Positions 34,826-46,205 are shown, counted from the stretch's first letter. The stretch is DNA of 64,000 nt from Siphonodentalium dalli (GCA_032622095.1 CP136062.1:1548001-1612000); one strand, 5' to 3'. The notes: generated by a model not told the origin, from the letters alone. Numbers and translations are program-made.

Positions 34826-35097
34826 TTAGTGTACGTTCAGACGACCACGATTCAATCGTAAGTGGAAAGATTTCCGTCGTAGGAAGTGACCGGTAGTTGG
34901 ACTGCGCGTGATCACAAACAGCAAAATCGTAGGTCAATATATAATATCAAGCACTGTTTGATTTTATATGCGAAATCGTGGCGTGTCCTTGGTTAGCTCC
35001 ACTTGCGACGTAATCGCAGTCGTGTGTACGTAAACATCGTAGCTGGAAATGACCGTAGGGTAGTCAATCACATGCTTTTGGAACAACCTACGGTATA
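34826..35097 (+). mobile_element. TTAGTGTACGTTCAG TIR element, truncated copy
   Basis: Left end TTAGTGTACGTTCAGACGAC and ATTCAATCGTAAGTGG. The interior matches 58190-58440 (CCACTTGCGACGTAATCGCA, GGGTAGTCAATC). It is cut at the TA-MITE insertion and its right end is not seen. Confidence 0.75.
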
Positions 35098-35334
35098 CCC
35101 TGCTGGACAAAACAAGTGTCCACTTAACCGCGGTGTGGTTAGCGTTGCCACTGCGCCGAAATGCAACTACACCGCAGCTCCACCGGCTAACTACAGTTGG
35201 GCCGCGGTGTACTTTCCATTCAGCCATGGTGTAGTTGCCGCGGTGTAAATTCATTAAACTGAAAAAAGACTATACAATCCAGAAATCTAACCACGGTGTG
35301 CATGCCATTCGGTCGCGTTGTAGTTGCCTTTCGG
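35098..35334 (+). mobile_element. TA-MITE, copy F, right-truncated
   Basis: CCCTGCTGGACAAAACAAGT after TA (35096-35097). Typical interior to GTTGCCTTTCGG, then unrelated sequence. Confidence 0.85.
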
Positions 35335-36409
35335 TAGCAATAGGCATCGATTTTTTTCAAAACCATTTTCCAGATATTCAGATGCAGTTATAGCAGCTTT
35401 AGGGTGTTAGGAATATGAAACAAAATCAGTAGTAATGGCAGTGTTTGAAAAAAATGACGTTTTTCTCAAATAATTAGTGCAATTTTCTGAATTTTCGCAT
35501 TATTTCATCGCATAAAATCAATTAAAATACGACAAGCAACTGGAAATGTTTTTGAACATTCTAGAAGGGGTACATGTCCCTGATATATGTTTAAAATTTA
35601 TCGCGTAAACTATGACATATACCAAAGTTATTAGAAGTTTTATAGACCCACCCTGAATCCCCCATAGTAAATACATGCGGCCGTAAAGCACATGGCTTTG
35701 TTTGGATAGTTTCTGGCCCAGAATGCAACAGTCAAAATGGTTATCTGTAAAATGGTCTATGTCAATGTCATTCTGACTCTGAGCACACCATCAAATTTCT
35801 ACATGGTGATTTCACTTTGCTGATATTCATTCAACAACCATTGATTGGTGTCAACATATGGACCTGCGAATATTCAAGATTCAATTCGATGTCAATATCG
35901 GGGACCTGTTTCGACGTCGACAGACGACACCAAATATTTTCAAATCGGTGTTACTTTGGTGTAACCTTGTCTTTTTGTGTTAGATAACATATGGCAAATG
36001 ACCTAAGATCACAAAAATTGAAACACAAGGTTGCCAAGTTAGCAAACGTAGGTCATTTTGAATGTATGCCGTTCAAAATAGACATGCATTATGCAAAGTA
36101 GGCACTTCGATCGCAACCTGTGGCGGTAGTTAATCGCCGCATATATTTCTAATCTGTATCGACACTGTATAAATTGTCTACACAGTGCGTGATCGCTAGA
36201 TGCAGAAGGCAATTGATTACCTTATGTTTAGATCATGTCGTGAATAAATGCTATCGACCATATTCCACCAGTACAAAACCCGGGAACTTTTTGTAAGTTT
36301 TGACAGGGAACCTTATAAAGTAAAAAAAATAACGCGGGAATGTACTTCTTTGTTCATACCTGTTGCTTAATGATTTATTCATCGGTACGTGAAGTTCCCA
36401 GCTCGAGAT

Positions 36410-37357
36410 TAGGCCTGTAACGATACGCTTGGTCACGATACGTATCGCGATACGGGGCAAACGATACGATATGTGTCACGATACGCAAAATTTTATCCCA
36501 CGAGTAAATAGCTATTCAACACTCCAAATTTGCACAACTCTCAGATTGAGTTTTAATGATAGTTTTTCTAATATTACTGTGGAGTTTCATAATTGTTTAG
36601 TTCTACCGGTATGTGAATGTAGTATGCTCGTACAATACCAGTAAAAATGACATATTGATACTGAAGTCGGTAAAAGAGTTGAAAAGTTTCTCACTCATCT
36701 GTTTATATATCACATAATCACAACAACTGGCTGAGAATGATGTCGTTTCAAATGGTGCGACATGTTGGTCGTAACACCAGTCTTGTAAGAGGTTGCCGTC
36801 GAACATCATTTGCAGATCGTTTTAGTTCTGTCTGTCTTAATGCATGGCGTTCCATCCTCTTCAACTGTGTACCGGTACGTCCCAAAACCGTAATAATGCC
36901 AGATTTTCGACCCGTAGGCCGCTGTCGGATTGACAAGTTTTAAACTCTCTTGAGCAGACATCTTTCCACGGCCCACGTGTTGTTGTTTTGCGCAGACGAT
37001 ATATCCAATATACTAGTATTTGATTGGTTCATCAAATTAAACCAATAGGAGCATGGTTTACAGTCTGATGCTAGGTTACGGAGGTCAGTCATTTCACTTC
37101 CGCCAACGTTTGTGTCAAAGGTCAAAGTGCGAGCTCATGGAAACAAACAAAATGTACAGATTTCCTTCCGATAACACGTAGTAAGCATTCACAGCCTACG
37201 GAAACGAACGAGGGGACCCAATTGACTTCGTATGGTAACTGCATAATATGGAAGCGGAACTGTATCATAGTGTATCGAAATTACAAATGAATCACATATA
37301 GAATCGTGAATGACGAATCGCGATGAATCGAAATCGCGATAAATCGTTACAGGCCTA
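36410..37357. mobile_element. hAT-like element, family C (TAGGCCTGTAACGAT ends)
   Basis: 948 bp with inverted ends TAGGCCTGTAACGAT and ATCGTTACAGGCCTA. Exact 8-bp duplication CTCGAGAT at 36402-36409 and 37358-37365. Subterminal repeats ATCGCGAT/CGATACG are typical hAT transposase-binding clusters. Internal ORFs are short and do not resemble transposase. Confidence 0.93.
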
Positions 37358-37570
37358 CTCGAGATTACATTATTTACGTGACTTTTGGGACCCGATTCCA
37401 TGTTAAATATTTATTGTATTCCCTGTCACCAAATTCAGGACGTAAGCGACCGCACACGGAAGCAGTTCTGATTGTTCGACTTCATGACCGAAAGTATAAC
37501 TGAATTAAATACAACAGGTGATTTTTTGGGCTGACTTAGGGAAAGTTGGTAGCCGAGAGGTACCGGTAGC

Positions 37571-38762
37571 TAGAGATGGGCGGTTTTGAAATTTTAAGCT
37601 CGGTATCGGTAAATGTTCGTCAATTTACCGCGGTATCGGTACGGTAATCAGAATTGCTATTAAATCACAAAACCAGAGCAGAAATCCCCGGTAAATTGAA
37701 GTTTTTAACTGAACAATAAACATGGAAATACCCTGCTTGACAAAACAAGTGTCCACATAACCGCGGTGCAGTTAGCGTTGCCACCGTGGCTGAAATGCAA
37801 CTACACCGCGGCTCCACCGGCTAACTACAGTTGGGCCGCGGTGTACTTGCCGTTCAGCCATAGTGTAATTGCCGCGGTGTACGTTCTTTAAACTGAAAAA
37901 AGACGATACAAACCAGAAATCTAACCATGGTGTACATGCCGTTCGGCTGCGGTGTAGTTGCCCTTCGGTCGCAGTGTACTTACTGTTGGGCCACGGTGTA
38001 CTTGCCGTTCGGCCGCGTTGCTCAACTGCAGTTACAAACTCTGACACCGCAGCCGAACGGCAAATACACCGCGGTGCCAATGGACACTTGTTTTGTCCAG
38101 CGGGGTATGCCCACGGATATACTACATTCGCGACAATAGCTAAGTGAGGCAACACAATGACCCAAACAATTATTCAATTAAGTGATATTCACACATCTCT
38201 TTGATCATTTATACGCAGGTCGTCGCACCGCTTTTGAAAAGAATAAGAGATTGCATGGCTACGATATCGTCAATTTCGTCACATTTTCGCGAGTGAATAG
38301 AATTCACAAATCGTAATCAATAGATGGATCTGTACTATTTTTTAGAAATTGAAAGTAGATTCTGATTCACTGTATAAATGAAATGATCAAATCGGACCTT
38401 ATTTCTGTTTATGCCGCTTGCATTTTCTAACAACTGCATGGATTGTTAGGCCCGTAACTAGGTCAGCCATCTGTGAGTTTTTATTTATTTTGCTCGCCGC
38501 AAGGCCTGTCAAACTGATAAAAGGTCACGGTGTTTGTGATGGTTTGATGGATGTGTATAGTACTGCAATTAATTTTAATTAAAGTACCGAATCAAAACTG
38601 TTTACTGAGAAACTTTACTCAATACGAAGACACACAAGTTGGCAACACATGAATAATTTCAGTACCGAAAATTCGGTACTTTTAGTTCTGATTCAGTACG
38701 GTAAATCGGTATTACGCTGATACCGATACCGCACGGTAAATACCGAGTACCGCCCATCTCTA
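37571..38762. mobile_element. hAT-like element, family D (TAGAGATGGGCGG ends), inside a SINE
   Basis: 1192 bp with ends TAGAGATGGGCGG and CCGCCCATCTCTA. Exact 8-bp duplication CCGGTAGC at 37563-37570 and 38763-38770. Subterminal repeats of ACCGGTATCGGTA type lie on both sides. Contains a complete TA-MITE (37731-38105). Confidence 0.93.
37731..38105 (+). mobile_element. TA-MITE, copy G, full length
   Basis: 375 bp, CCCTGCTTGACAAAACAAGT to TTTTGTCCAGCGGGG, with TA on both sides (37729-37730, 38106-38107). A good reference copy for the family. Confidence 0.93.
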
Positions 38763-39180
38763 CCGGTAGCATACTGGTCTTTCATGCCAGCGGACCTGGG
38801 ATCACAACCTGGTCAGAGTATTCTGATAAAAAATCAGAAATCGGCCAGGTACCAAGTTCGGTATAGATCTGCAAATTACAGACCTCCCCCATTACAACAT
38901 TTGTCCTGGTATATTGTCATGGGTGCGTCTGTCCACAGATACACATGGACTTTTTTTTACAGTGACAACCGCCTCTCCCAAGCCCACCCACCCTGAGTTT
39001 ATAATGTTTTACAACTTTTGTGGAGTTTGTGTCTTTGTGGTGTAACTCTTTAAACATGGTCGTTATTTCGTTAAAGTGATATTTAACAAAATGGCAGGCA
39101 TCTTAGAATAATCTCTCATTTTCAAAACATACCGGTAAGCATTGGGCACTGTCGTGTTGAATTCCATACTATGCCAACTA

Positions 39181-39993
39181 CCTCGGACAAAATAAGTGTC
39201 CATTGGCACTGCAGTGTATTTGCATTCGGCCGAAGTGTCAGAGTTTGTAACTGCATTTGAACACTGCTGCCGAACGGCACGTACACCACGGCCAAACGAC
39301 AACTAGACCCCGACTGAGCGGCATGTACACTGTGGTCAGATTTCTGGTTTGTATTGTTTTTTTATCAGTTTAATGAACGACACCGCAGCAACTACACCAC
39401 GGCCGAACAGCAAGTACAGGTACACCGTGGCCCAACTGTAGTTAGCCGGTGCAGCCGCGGTGTACTCTCAGGCTCCAAATAAAAGTGCAGGCGCAATTAA
39501 TAGTGCAGGGGGGAAATTCCATTGAAAGTTAATAAAAGTGCAGACCCAAATAATAGTGCAGGGGGACTCTGAGCAAAACACCAACATGCCTGGTTAAACA
39601 AATTATTTTGTGTAGTAGGTCAAGTATAGGAATCAACATACCGGTAGTACATGTGGTATTTTATTCAATATTAATTAAATGTCCATATGTATGCCATACC
39701 GTACATGTATACTTGAATATGTACATGCATGAAGTTATAAGCTCATCGTTTTGATATCAGAATCATATAGAAATCTTGACTTTGTGCTCTTTTCAATTGT
39801 AATAGCCTCAAAATTAATAAACGTGCAGACCCAAATAAGCACTGTGCATGGGGGAAATTTCCCACGAAAATAATAAACGTGCATGCATGTTTATTTGGAG
39901 CCCAAGAGTAGTTGCATTTAGGCTGCGGTGGCAATGCTAACTGCACCACGGTTGCTACTAGTAGTAAGTGGACACTTGTTTTGTTCAGCAGGG
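39181..39993 (-). mobile_element. TA-MITE, copy H, carrying another MITE
   Basis: Ends CCTCGGACAAAATAAGTGTCC and TTTTGTTCAGCAGGG, TA on both sides (39179-39180, 39994-39995). Interrupted by 39465-39908. Confidence 0.88.
39465..39908. mobile_element. Second TA-target MITE (CTCTYRGGCTCCAAATAAA ends)
   Basis: 444 bp. TA at 39463-39464 and 39909-39910, where intact TA-MITEs read GGTGTAGTTGCATTT. Ends CTCTCAGGCTCCAAATAAA and (reverse) CTCTTGGGCTCCAAATAAA. Subterminal AATAAAAGTGCAGACCCAAATAA motifs occur on both sides. Confidence 0.9.
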
Positions 39994-40211
39994 TAGGTGA
40001 CATAGTAATATTATTAATAACAAAATTATCTAGAATCTACCGTAGATGAACAAATAGCATTGCGAATCTAAAAGCTCTAAATACGTTAATAGAAGCTACA
40101 TGTCATGTACTGTGTGTGTTTAAGATTCCTAACTTCGCCAAGTCGTGCACACATCTAGAACAGGCTACATAACTCATTTTGTTTATAGTTTGATGATAGC
40201 GCGATTGAGCT

Positions 40212-41407
40212 TCATTTTTAGCTCGACTAAAAGTTTGAGCTATTGCCATGGCTTTGTCGTCCGTCATCCATGTGTGCGTGTGTACGTGTGCATGATTTGT
40301 CAACAATACAGGCTACAGGTCGTAAATTTGGTCGGATCATTATGAAATTTGTCATAGCTGTTGACATCAACATTTAGACCGGAACGATTCATTTTGGGCT
40401 CATTCGGAGAAAAAAAAACATGGCCTCCAGCTGCCATCTTCGATTTCAAAATTCAATCCATTAGCACGGGCTACAGGTCGTACTGTTCGTCTGATCATCA
40501 TGAAATTTGTTGTGGATATTAATATTGACATGTACATTTAGATGGGAACGAGTAATGTTGGGATCATTTGGCCAAAAAAAACATGGCCGCTGGCAGCCAT
40601 CTTGGATTTTACTCTTTGTATGACTAAATCCTTTAGCAAGGGCTACAGTTCGTACCTTTTGTCTGATCATCATAAAATTTGTCATGGCTTTTGAAATTGG
40701 AATGCAGATGGGAACGAGTAGTTTTGGGGTCATCCGGACAAAAACATGGCCGCCAGTGGCCATCTTGGATTTCAAAATTCAATCCATTAGCACGGGCTAC
40801 AGGTCATTTTGTACATCTGATCATCATGAAATTTGTCGTGGGTGTTAATATTGACTTGTAGATGGGAACAAGTAATTTTGGGGTCATTCGGCCAAAAAAC
40901 ATCGCCGCCAGCAGCCAACTTGTATTTTACTTTTTGTCTGGCTAAATCCTTTAGCACAGGCTACAGGTCTTACCTTTAGTCTGATCATTTTAAAATTTGT
41001 CACGGCTGTTCAAATTGGAATTTAGATGGGAACGAGTCATTTTGGGGTCATTCCACAAAAAACATGGCCGCCAGTGGCCATCTTGGATTTCAAAATTAAA
41101 TCCATTAGCACGGGCTACAGGTCGTTTTGTACATCTGATCATCATGAAATTTGTCGTGGGTATTAATATTGACTTGAGATGGGAACGAGTAATTTTGGGG
41201 TCATACGGCCAAAAAACATGGCCGCCAGCAGCCATCTTGGATTTTACTCTTTGTATGGCTAAATCATTTATCACGGGCTACAGGTCGTACCTTTAGTCTG
41301 ATCAACATTAAATTTGTCACGGATGTTGAAATTGGAATGTAGATGTGAACGAGTCATTTTGGGGTCATTCGGACAAAAAACATGGCCACCAGCGGCCATC
41401 TTGGATT
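40212..41407 (-). repeat. AAGATGG tandem family, array 4, left end lost
   Basis: The reversed family begins with TAGCTCGACTAAAAGTTTGAGCTATTGCCATGG. About five units follow, then an abrupt stop at CATCTTGGATT where the Helitron-like unit begins. Confidence 0.85.
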
Positions 41408-41423
41408 TCTCTATATTTGCGAA

Positions 41424-41454
<31 letters not shown>

Positions 41455-44142
41455 GTTCTATAGAAATTCACAGGGGACCATCTAGATTATGCCAAAGGGG
41501 TCTACTAGGAGTAGCTTTTTACGAGAAAGATAATGGTCGGGGTTAGAATTTTCTAAAGTGACGCCGTTGTTGTCAGGGGCAGAAAAGGGGGAGGGGCAGA
41601 AAAAATATTTGTCGCCGATTGCCACCAAACTTATATATAATCATCCCCATAATATGAGGAATCTAATGACGTGGTTTAAATATGGCAAAAGTCGCGCCGT
41701 TCGCGCCAGGGCTGCCCGGAAGGGGGGGTGGGCAGATATTTTGTGTCGCCGATTGCCACGAAACTTACATATAATCATCCCCAGGATATGAAGAATCCAA
41801 CGGTGTGGTTTAAATATGTCAAAAGTGGCGTCGTTTGAGTCAGGGATGAATGGAAGGGGAGAGGGGCACCAAAATTGATAAAACTAATTTCCACCAAATT
41901 TATATATATTCTTCTTCATCATACAAGGAATCTAATTGTGCGATTTAACAACGCCAAATTGTTGTTTTTGGATGAGAGATTGGGAGGGGGTGGGCACTAA
42001 ATTTGATAATAAGTCGCCGATTGCCACCACACTTATACAAAATCATCCCCATGGTATGAGGAGTCTAATGGTGTGGCTTTTATCTGTCATATGTGGCCTC
42101 ATTCGAGTCAGGGTTGCATTGAAAGGGACAAGGGCACCAAAACTGATGCACACTTTTTTTAGCGCCAATTTCCACCAAATTGATACACGTTCTTATCCAT
42201 GATATGAGGAATCTAATCGTGATTTAAAGACGCCATAGTGGTGCTGTTTGAGTGAGAGATGGAGAGGGGAGGGATTTGCACCAAATTTGATAAAACAAAA
42301 ATGTTTAGTCGCCGATTATCACCAAACTTATAAACAATCATCTTTAAGATATCAGGAGTGTAATCGTGTGGTTTAAGGATGTCACAAGTGGGGCCATTCG
42401 AGTCAGTGGTGTATAGAGATAAGAGGGACACAAACAATTATATCTTGTTTGGTGCCCTATGGGTGAGAGATATGGGGACCTTAAATTTTATACGAAATTG
42501 TATACTCGCCAATTTTCACCAATTTTATATATATGCATCTCTAATCTCTAATGAGTCTTAGTGTGTGCAGCTTGAGTCCGAAATAGGGACGGGAGGGTCA
42601 CCAAAACTTATACAAAATATTTTTAGTACCAATTACATGTACCATCAAATTCAGTCACGTTCTTCTCAAATGATACAATAAATAAAATCGTGCTGTCTGT
42701 CTGAATTGTTGTCTGTCTGTGTGCGTTCTATTTATAACTTCACGCGGTACAATCGAGATGGCACCAAGGCGTTCTAAGAGGGGTAACTTTTTACAAAGAA
42801 GATAATGGTGCGGGTTAAAATATTCTAAAATGACGCTGTTGGTGGGAGGGGAAATTAAAAAAATATGGTGAAATAGTTTTGTCGCTGATTTCCACCAAAC
42901 GAATACATAATCACCTTCGCAATATGGCGTTGTTCGAGTCAGTGTTGCATCAACAATTGATTTAATAAACCAAATTCCACCAAATTCATACACGTTTTTC
43001 TCTGATGATATACCATGAATTAAATCACATTTGGTGTCGTTTGCGTCACGGATGGCGAGCGGATATGCACTATCATTGATAATATTGCTATTCGCCGATA
43101 TCCACATATAAGTTATATACAGTCACCAGGACATCTCCATATCATTTTAAGTAGTTGGGCGTTCACATTTCACAATCCCGACATATGGTGACCCACATAA
43201 GTCACTTGAACAATTATATCTTCTTAACAGTCATATTTATATGGGAATGGCAATCAAGGCATTCACACAATGAGCTAGCAAAAAGAGATAACTAGAAGAA
43301 GCATTAAACGTATATGTATCATTCTATTGAAGAGATACATATATTCGTGCACACTGAGAGACATCGAACCGTCAGAGGATTGCATATATATAATAACAAA
43401 ATATAGTCTGTTCCATTCAATAGTTTCCACAAAAAGTTACAATTTGTCAAGAGATATGGAAGGCCTGTACAAAAATAGTGGTCACAGTGTGCAGTCAAAG
43501 ATAGTTTCTTCTGATATACAAGAAAATGCAGTTAGTAGCACAAGACTTTTCAGGATCCTACCAATACTGACATCTGACAAGGGTTTTAGAACAGACTCAT
43601 CGACTGACATAAACAACTCAAAATCTCGCTCTGTGCCTGGCACATGTAGCTGATATACGTGCACAGCAATATTTCGTTTAAACTAAGAATATTTAGTCAA
43701 TATATAGCACCATGAACAGAGGAGCACCTGTAAATTTCTTTGAAACATCTGTATCTTCATGGAGATATGATAGACAGCTGTCCTCGAGATCTTAGTCCAT
43801 CCCACTAGATTGATTGATACATCTCAATATGTAAAACCCAATTATCATCTTTTATCGAACTAATGTGTTTATGATGTGCATGTATCATATTATAACGTCT
43901 AATGGATACGCAGTTGTAAATAAATAAATACTTCATTATTGGTGGAACGGATTAATCGCGATAAACAGAATGACAATTGACAAGGTGAGCCACTACTTAT
44001 ATTCCATGACTGTAATAATCATGTTTTGTGATGATATTTGAATATACAATTTATTTATTAACACTTTAAGCAAGAGCATTCTCTATTCCCAAAAAAATCC
44101 ACAGCATACATTAACCTGGGCAACGCCGGGTAACCCTGCTAG
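41408..44142 (+). mobile_element. Helitron-like element with tandem core
   Basis: 5' end TCTCTATATTTGCGAATG. The 3' end has a hairpin (ACCTGG pairing with CCGGGT, 6 bp) followed by AACCCTG and CTAG at 44139-44142 before T. From 41560 to about 43100 there are roughly nine degenerate ~160-bp units (GTCGCCGATTGCCACCAAAC, TATGAGGAATCTAAT). The rest is unresolved non-coding. The 5' flanking base is T rather than the expected A, so the left boundary is less certain. Confidence 0.55.
41427..41456. repeat. (CTGT)n microsatellite at the Helitron-like 5' end
   Basis: A run of TCTG/CTGT repeats just inside the 5' terminus. A similar CTGTCTGTTTGTCTGTATG run follows the 5' ends at 61031 and 61625. Confidence 0.9.
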
Positions 44143-44149
44143 TATCCTA

Positions 44150-44430
44150 TATATTCATAAACCATGGTTCTATATATTCCCGTTATGAGACCATTCAGAT
44201 ATTTTTACCTGAAAAAATTGCATAAATTCTAACATCTAGCAGTCTAACTCCAGACAAATGCACAATGGCTACGAACAAGAGACCAGGACACACCGGTCTG
44301 TTCAGGGTTGTTCGGCCCTGGGTGAGAAAATTTTGAAAATTATACAAGAAAATCGCGAATAGCATCTAGACTGGCATCAACTGAAGCGTTCCTATTTTGT
44401 TGTAAATTTCAATTTGGGGAGGGGTGTGTG
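44150..44430 (-). repeat. Fragment related to the interior of 27210-28367
   Basis: ATTCATAAACCATGG, GAGACCATTCAG, TCTAACTCCAGACAAATGCACA and GAGAAAATTTTGAAAA occur in inverted order relative to 27990-28200. The same segment recurs at 47880-48110. Confidence 0.7.
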
Positions 44431-44439
44431 ATAATTTTT

Positions 44440-44665
44440 TTTGGATTTACAGCTGGGAGTTACCGTTAAAATCTCGAGATTAACGGGGTCTTTAAGTGGT
44501 GTTATATGATGCTGACAAGTTCATTTAATGACAAAATTACGATTAGCCATTTGATTCGGCTGGTTAAACAACACATGTGGCGGCCCACGTCTGGAATTTT
44601 CCCGGTCTCCTGATCGGCCAGTCCGCCTCTGCCCCACCCCCTGAACGTCACATTATACTCACACA
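44440..44665. repeat. Dispersed repeat shared with 49745-50000 and 44940-45130
   Basis: TTTACAGCTGGGAGTT, ATCTCGAGATTAACGGGGTC, GGCTGGTTAAACAACACATG and GATCGGCCAGTCCGC are shared. The 44940 copy has only the second half and diverges inside. Confidence 0.75.
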
Positions 44666-44734
44666 GGGAACCTGCAAACTTCACAATTTAGGAAACTTCT
44701 GTCTTTCCTCGCTGGTTTTCCGCTTCTCGGGTGA

Positions 44735-44772
44735 TATATATTTATATATATATATATATAAATATATATATT
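44735..44772. repeat. (TA)n microsatellite
   Basis: An ATATATATTTATATATATATATATA run. Confidence 0.85.
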
Positions 44773-45122
44773 GGCAGTGCACATTATCCGAAGTAAAACA
44801 TTTTACATATGGAATAATTTCCGAATCAATATATTCTTGTTTAGTGACGGTTCCAAATATGGTTACAATCTCAGACGCCGTCGTAAAATGGAATTCACTT
44901 CATGAATTTATGTGAGAAGAGTGCCATCTTATTGGATACACGGCTGGTTAAACAACACATGTGGCGGCCCACGTCAGTTTCATTTGCGGCCCAAGTTGTG
45001 GTTGGTCAGCCCAACCACATATACTAGTACCCCAAACCGTAAAAAAACATCGGATTCTCGCTTGATAGAAAATCACGTGGAATTAGAATTTTTCCGGTCC
45101 CCCGATCAGCCAGTCCGCATCT

Positions 45123-45360
45123 GTATGGTCAACTCAGGGCGGGGAATATTTTTGTCAGGTTATTTTGTCCACCCAACATGTCCTTGAAACGGGTACCCGC
45201 AAATGACCTTGGGCGATATTGCGGCATCAACGTGAAATTTGTTATGTTTGGTCAACTCGGGACGTGGAATATTTTTGTCCGGTCAGATTGTCCACCCGAC
45301 GTGACCTTGACCTTGAAACGGGTACCCGCAAATGATATTTCGGGCATCAGTATGCTGTCG
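45123..45360. repeat. Two tandem ~123-bp units
   Basis: Each has TGGTCAACTCxGGxCGxGGAATATTTTTGTC, TTGTCCACCC and CTTGAAACGGGTACCCGCAAATGA. Confidence 0.8.
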
Positions 45361-45420
45361 GCGTGCATTTACGGGGTTACCTTGAAAAACTAAAATTAAT
45401 CAATCAACCAAAGCCATAGG

Positions 45421-45444
45421 ACCAGTGGCGGGCTAATATGCTAG
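45421..45444 (+). mobile_element. Orphan Helitron-like 3' terminus
   Basis: ACCAGTGGCGGGCTAATATG followed by CTAG and T closely matches the 3' end of the Helitron copy ending at 63751. The corresponding 5' end was not located. Confidence 0.5.
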
Positions 45445-45565
45445 TATGCATATAAACTGAATTGGATATATGAAGTTCTAAACATAAGGTAATCAATTGA
45501 GTTCCGCATCTAGCGATCACGAACCATGTAAAGAATTTGCATAGTGTCGATACAGATTACAGATA

Positions 45566-45624
45566 CCCCGCTTGACAAAACAAGTGTCCATTGGCACAGT
45601 TGTGTATTTGCCGTTCGGCCGCCA
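45566..45624 (-). mobile_element. TA-MITE, copy J, truncated terminus
   Basis: CCCCGCTTGACAAAACAAGT after TA. Family sequence continues to GTTCGGCCGCC and then stops. Confidence 0.85.
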
Positions 45625-45627
45625 TTC

Positions 45628-46205
45628 AAAGTTTCAAAGAACTAGCTCAGACTGTGTAAAGTTAATAGTAAAGATACTACTGTACTGCCCTGCATGTAAG
45701 TAATCAACCAAGTACATGTAACTGGGATTATTTAATATGCGTTTATGACTGCAGTCAAACCATAACTCAAAAATAATTATATGCAGTTTAAAAAGAACCC
45801 TGGTTATATTCATTGAGAAATGTCATGTCAATTTAAACGAAATTCGATGAACAGCGTCATCATGTAACTTTCACTCACCCAAACAAGTACATATTGGTAA
45901 TATGTCTTAAGCATGAAGTATTACCTGTATATAACAGAACTGTATTATACAAAGCACAAAAGAATGTATGGAATATTCACTATATTGATGTACATACAGC
46001 TATTCAAACAACCAGCTCAGACTATGTAAAGTTAATAGTAAACATACTACTAGTACTGTACTGCCCTACCGGTAAGTAATTGACCAAGTAACTGGGGTTA
46101 TATAATGTGAATTTATGACTGCAGTCAAACCATAACTCCATGATAATTAACAGTTCTGTGACTGCATTATATGCAGTATTAAAAGAAACCGTGGTTATAT
46201 TCATT
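45628..46205. repeat. Direct duplication of ~200 bp, ~380 bp apart
   Basis: 45628-45820 and 46008-46205 share GCTCAGACTxTGTAAAGTTAATAGTAAA, TACTGTACTGCCCT, TTTATGACTGCAGTCAAACC and GGTTATATTCATTGA. Confidence 0.85.

Larger units (their letters stand above)
34590..36235. mobile_element. Foldback element with ~235-bp inverted arms
   Basis: Left arm 34590-34828 and right arm 36004-36235 are inverted copies, sharing GCATCTAGCGATCAC, GTGTCGATACAGATTA, GCATAATGCATGTCTATT and GTTTGCTAACTTGGCAACC. The 1.17-kb centre contains a truncated TIR element and a truncated TA-MITE. A fragment of one arm recurs at about 45450-45562. Confidence 0.8.
37537..38927 (+). mobile_element. tRNA-derived SINE, copy 2, interrupted
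   Basis: Head TAGCCGAGAGG at 37550-37560 and body from 38771 (B-box-like GGGATCACAACCTGG, then CTCCCCCATTACAACAT). The halves join seamlessly when the hAT-like element 37571-38762 and one CCGGTAGC are removed. Confidence 0.75.
38990..40220 (+). repeat. Dispersed repeat paired with 59240-59740, carrying a TA-MITE
   Basis: Shared blocks in order: GTAACTCTTTAAACATGG, GGCATCTTAGAAT, ATCTCTCATT, then after the MITE TAGGTGACA, AAAGCTCTAAATACGTT, AACTTCGCCAAGTCGTGCAC and TGATTGAGCTTCATTTTTA. The copy at 59240 lacks the MITE at this site. Confidence 0.8.

Noticed and set aside
36737-36943. 68-codon ORF rich in Arg
   Set aside because: Inside the non-autonomous hAT-like element, open on both strands, no transposase motif.
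42655-43107. 150-codon minus-strand ORF
   Set aside because: It lies in the degenerate tandem core of the Helitron-like unit and has no recognisable family features.
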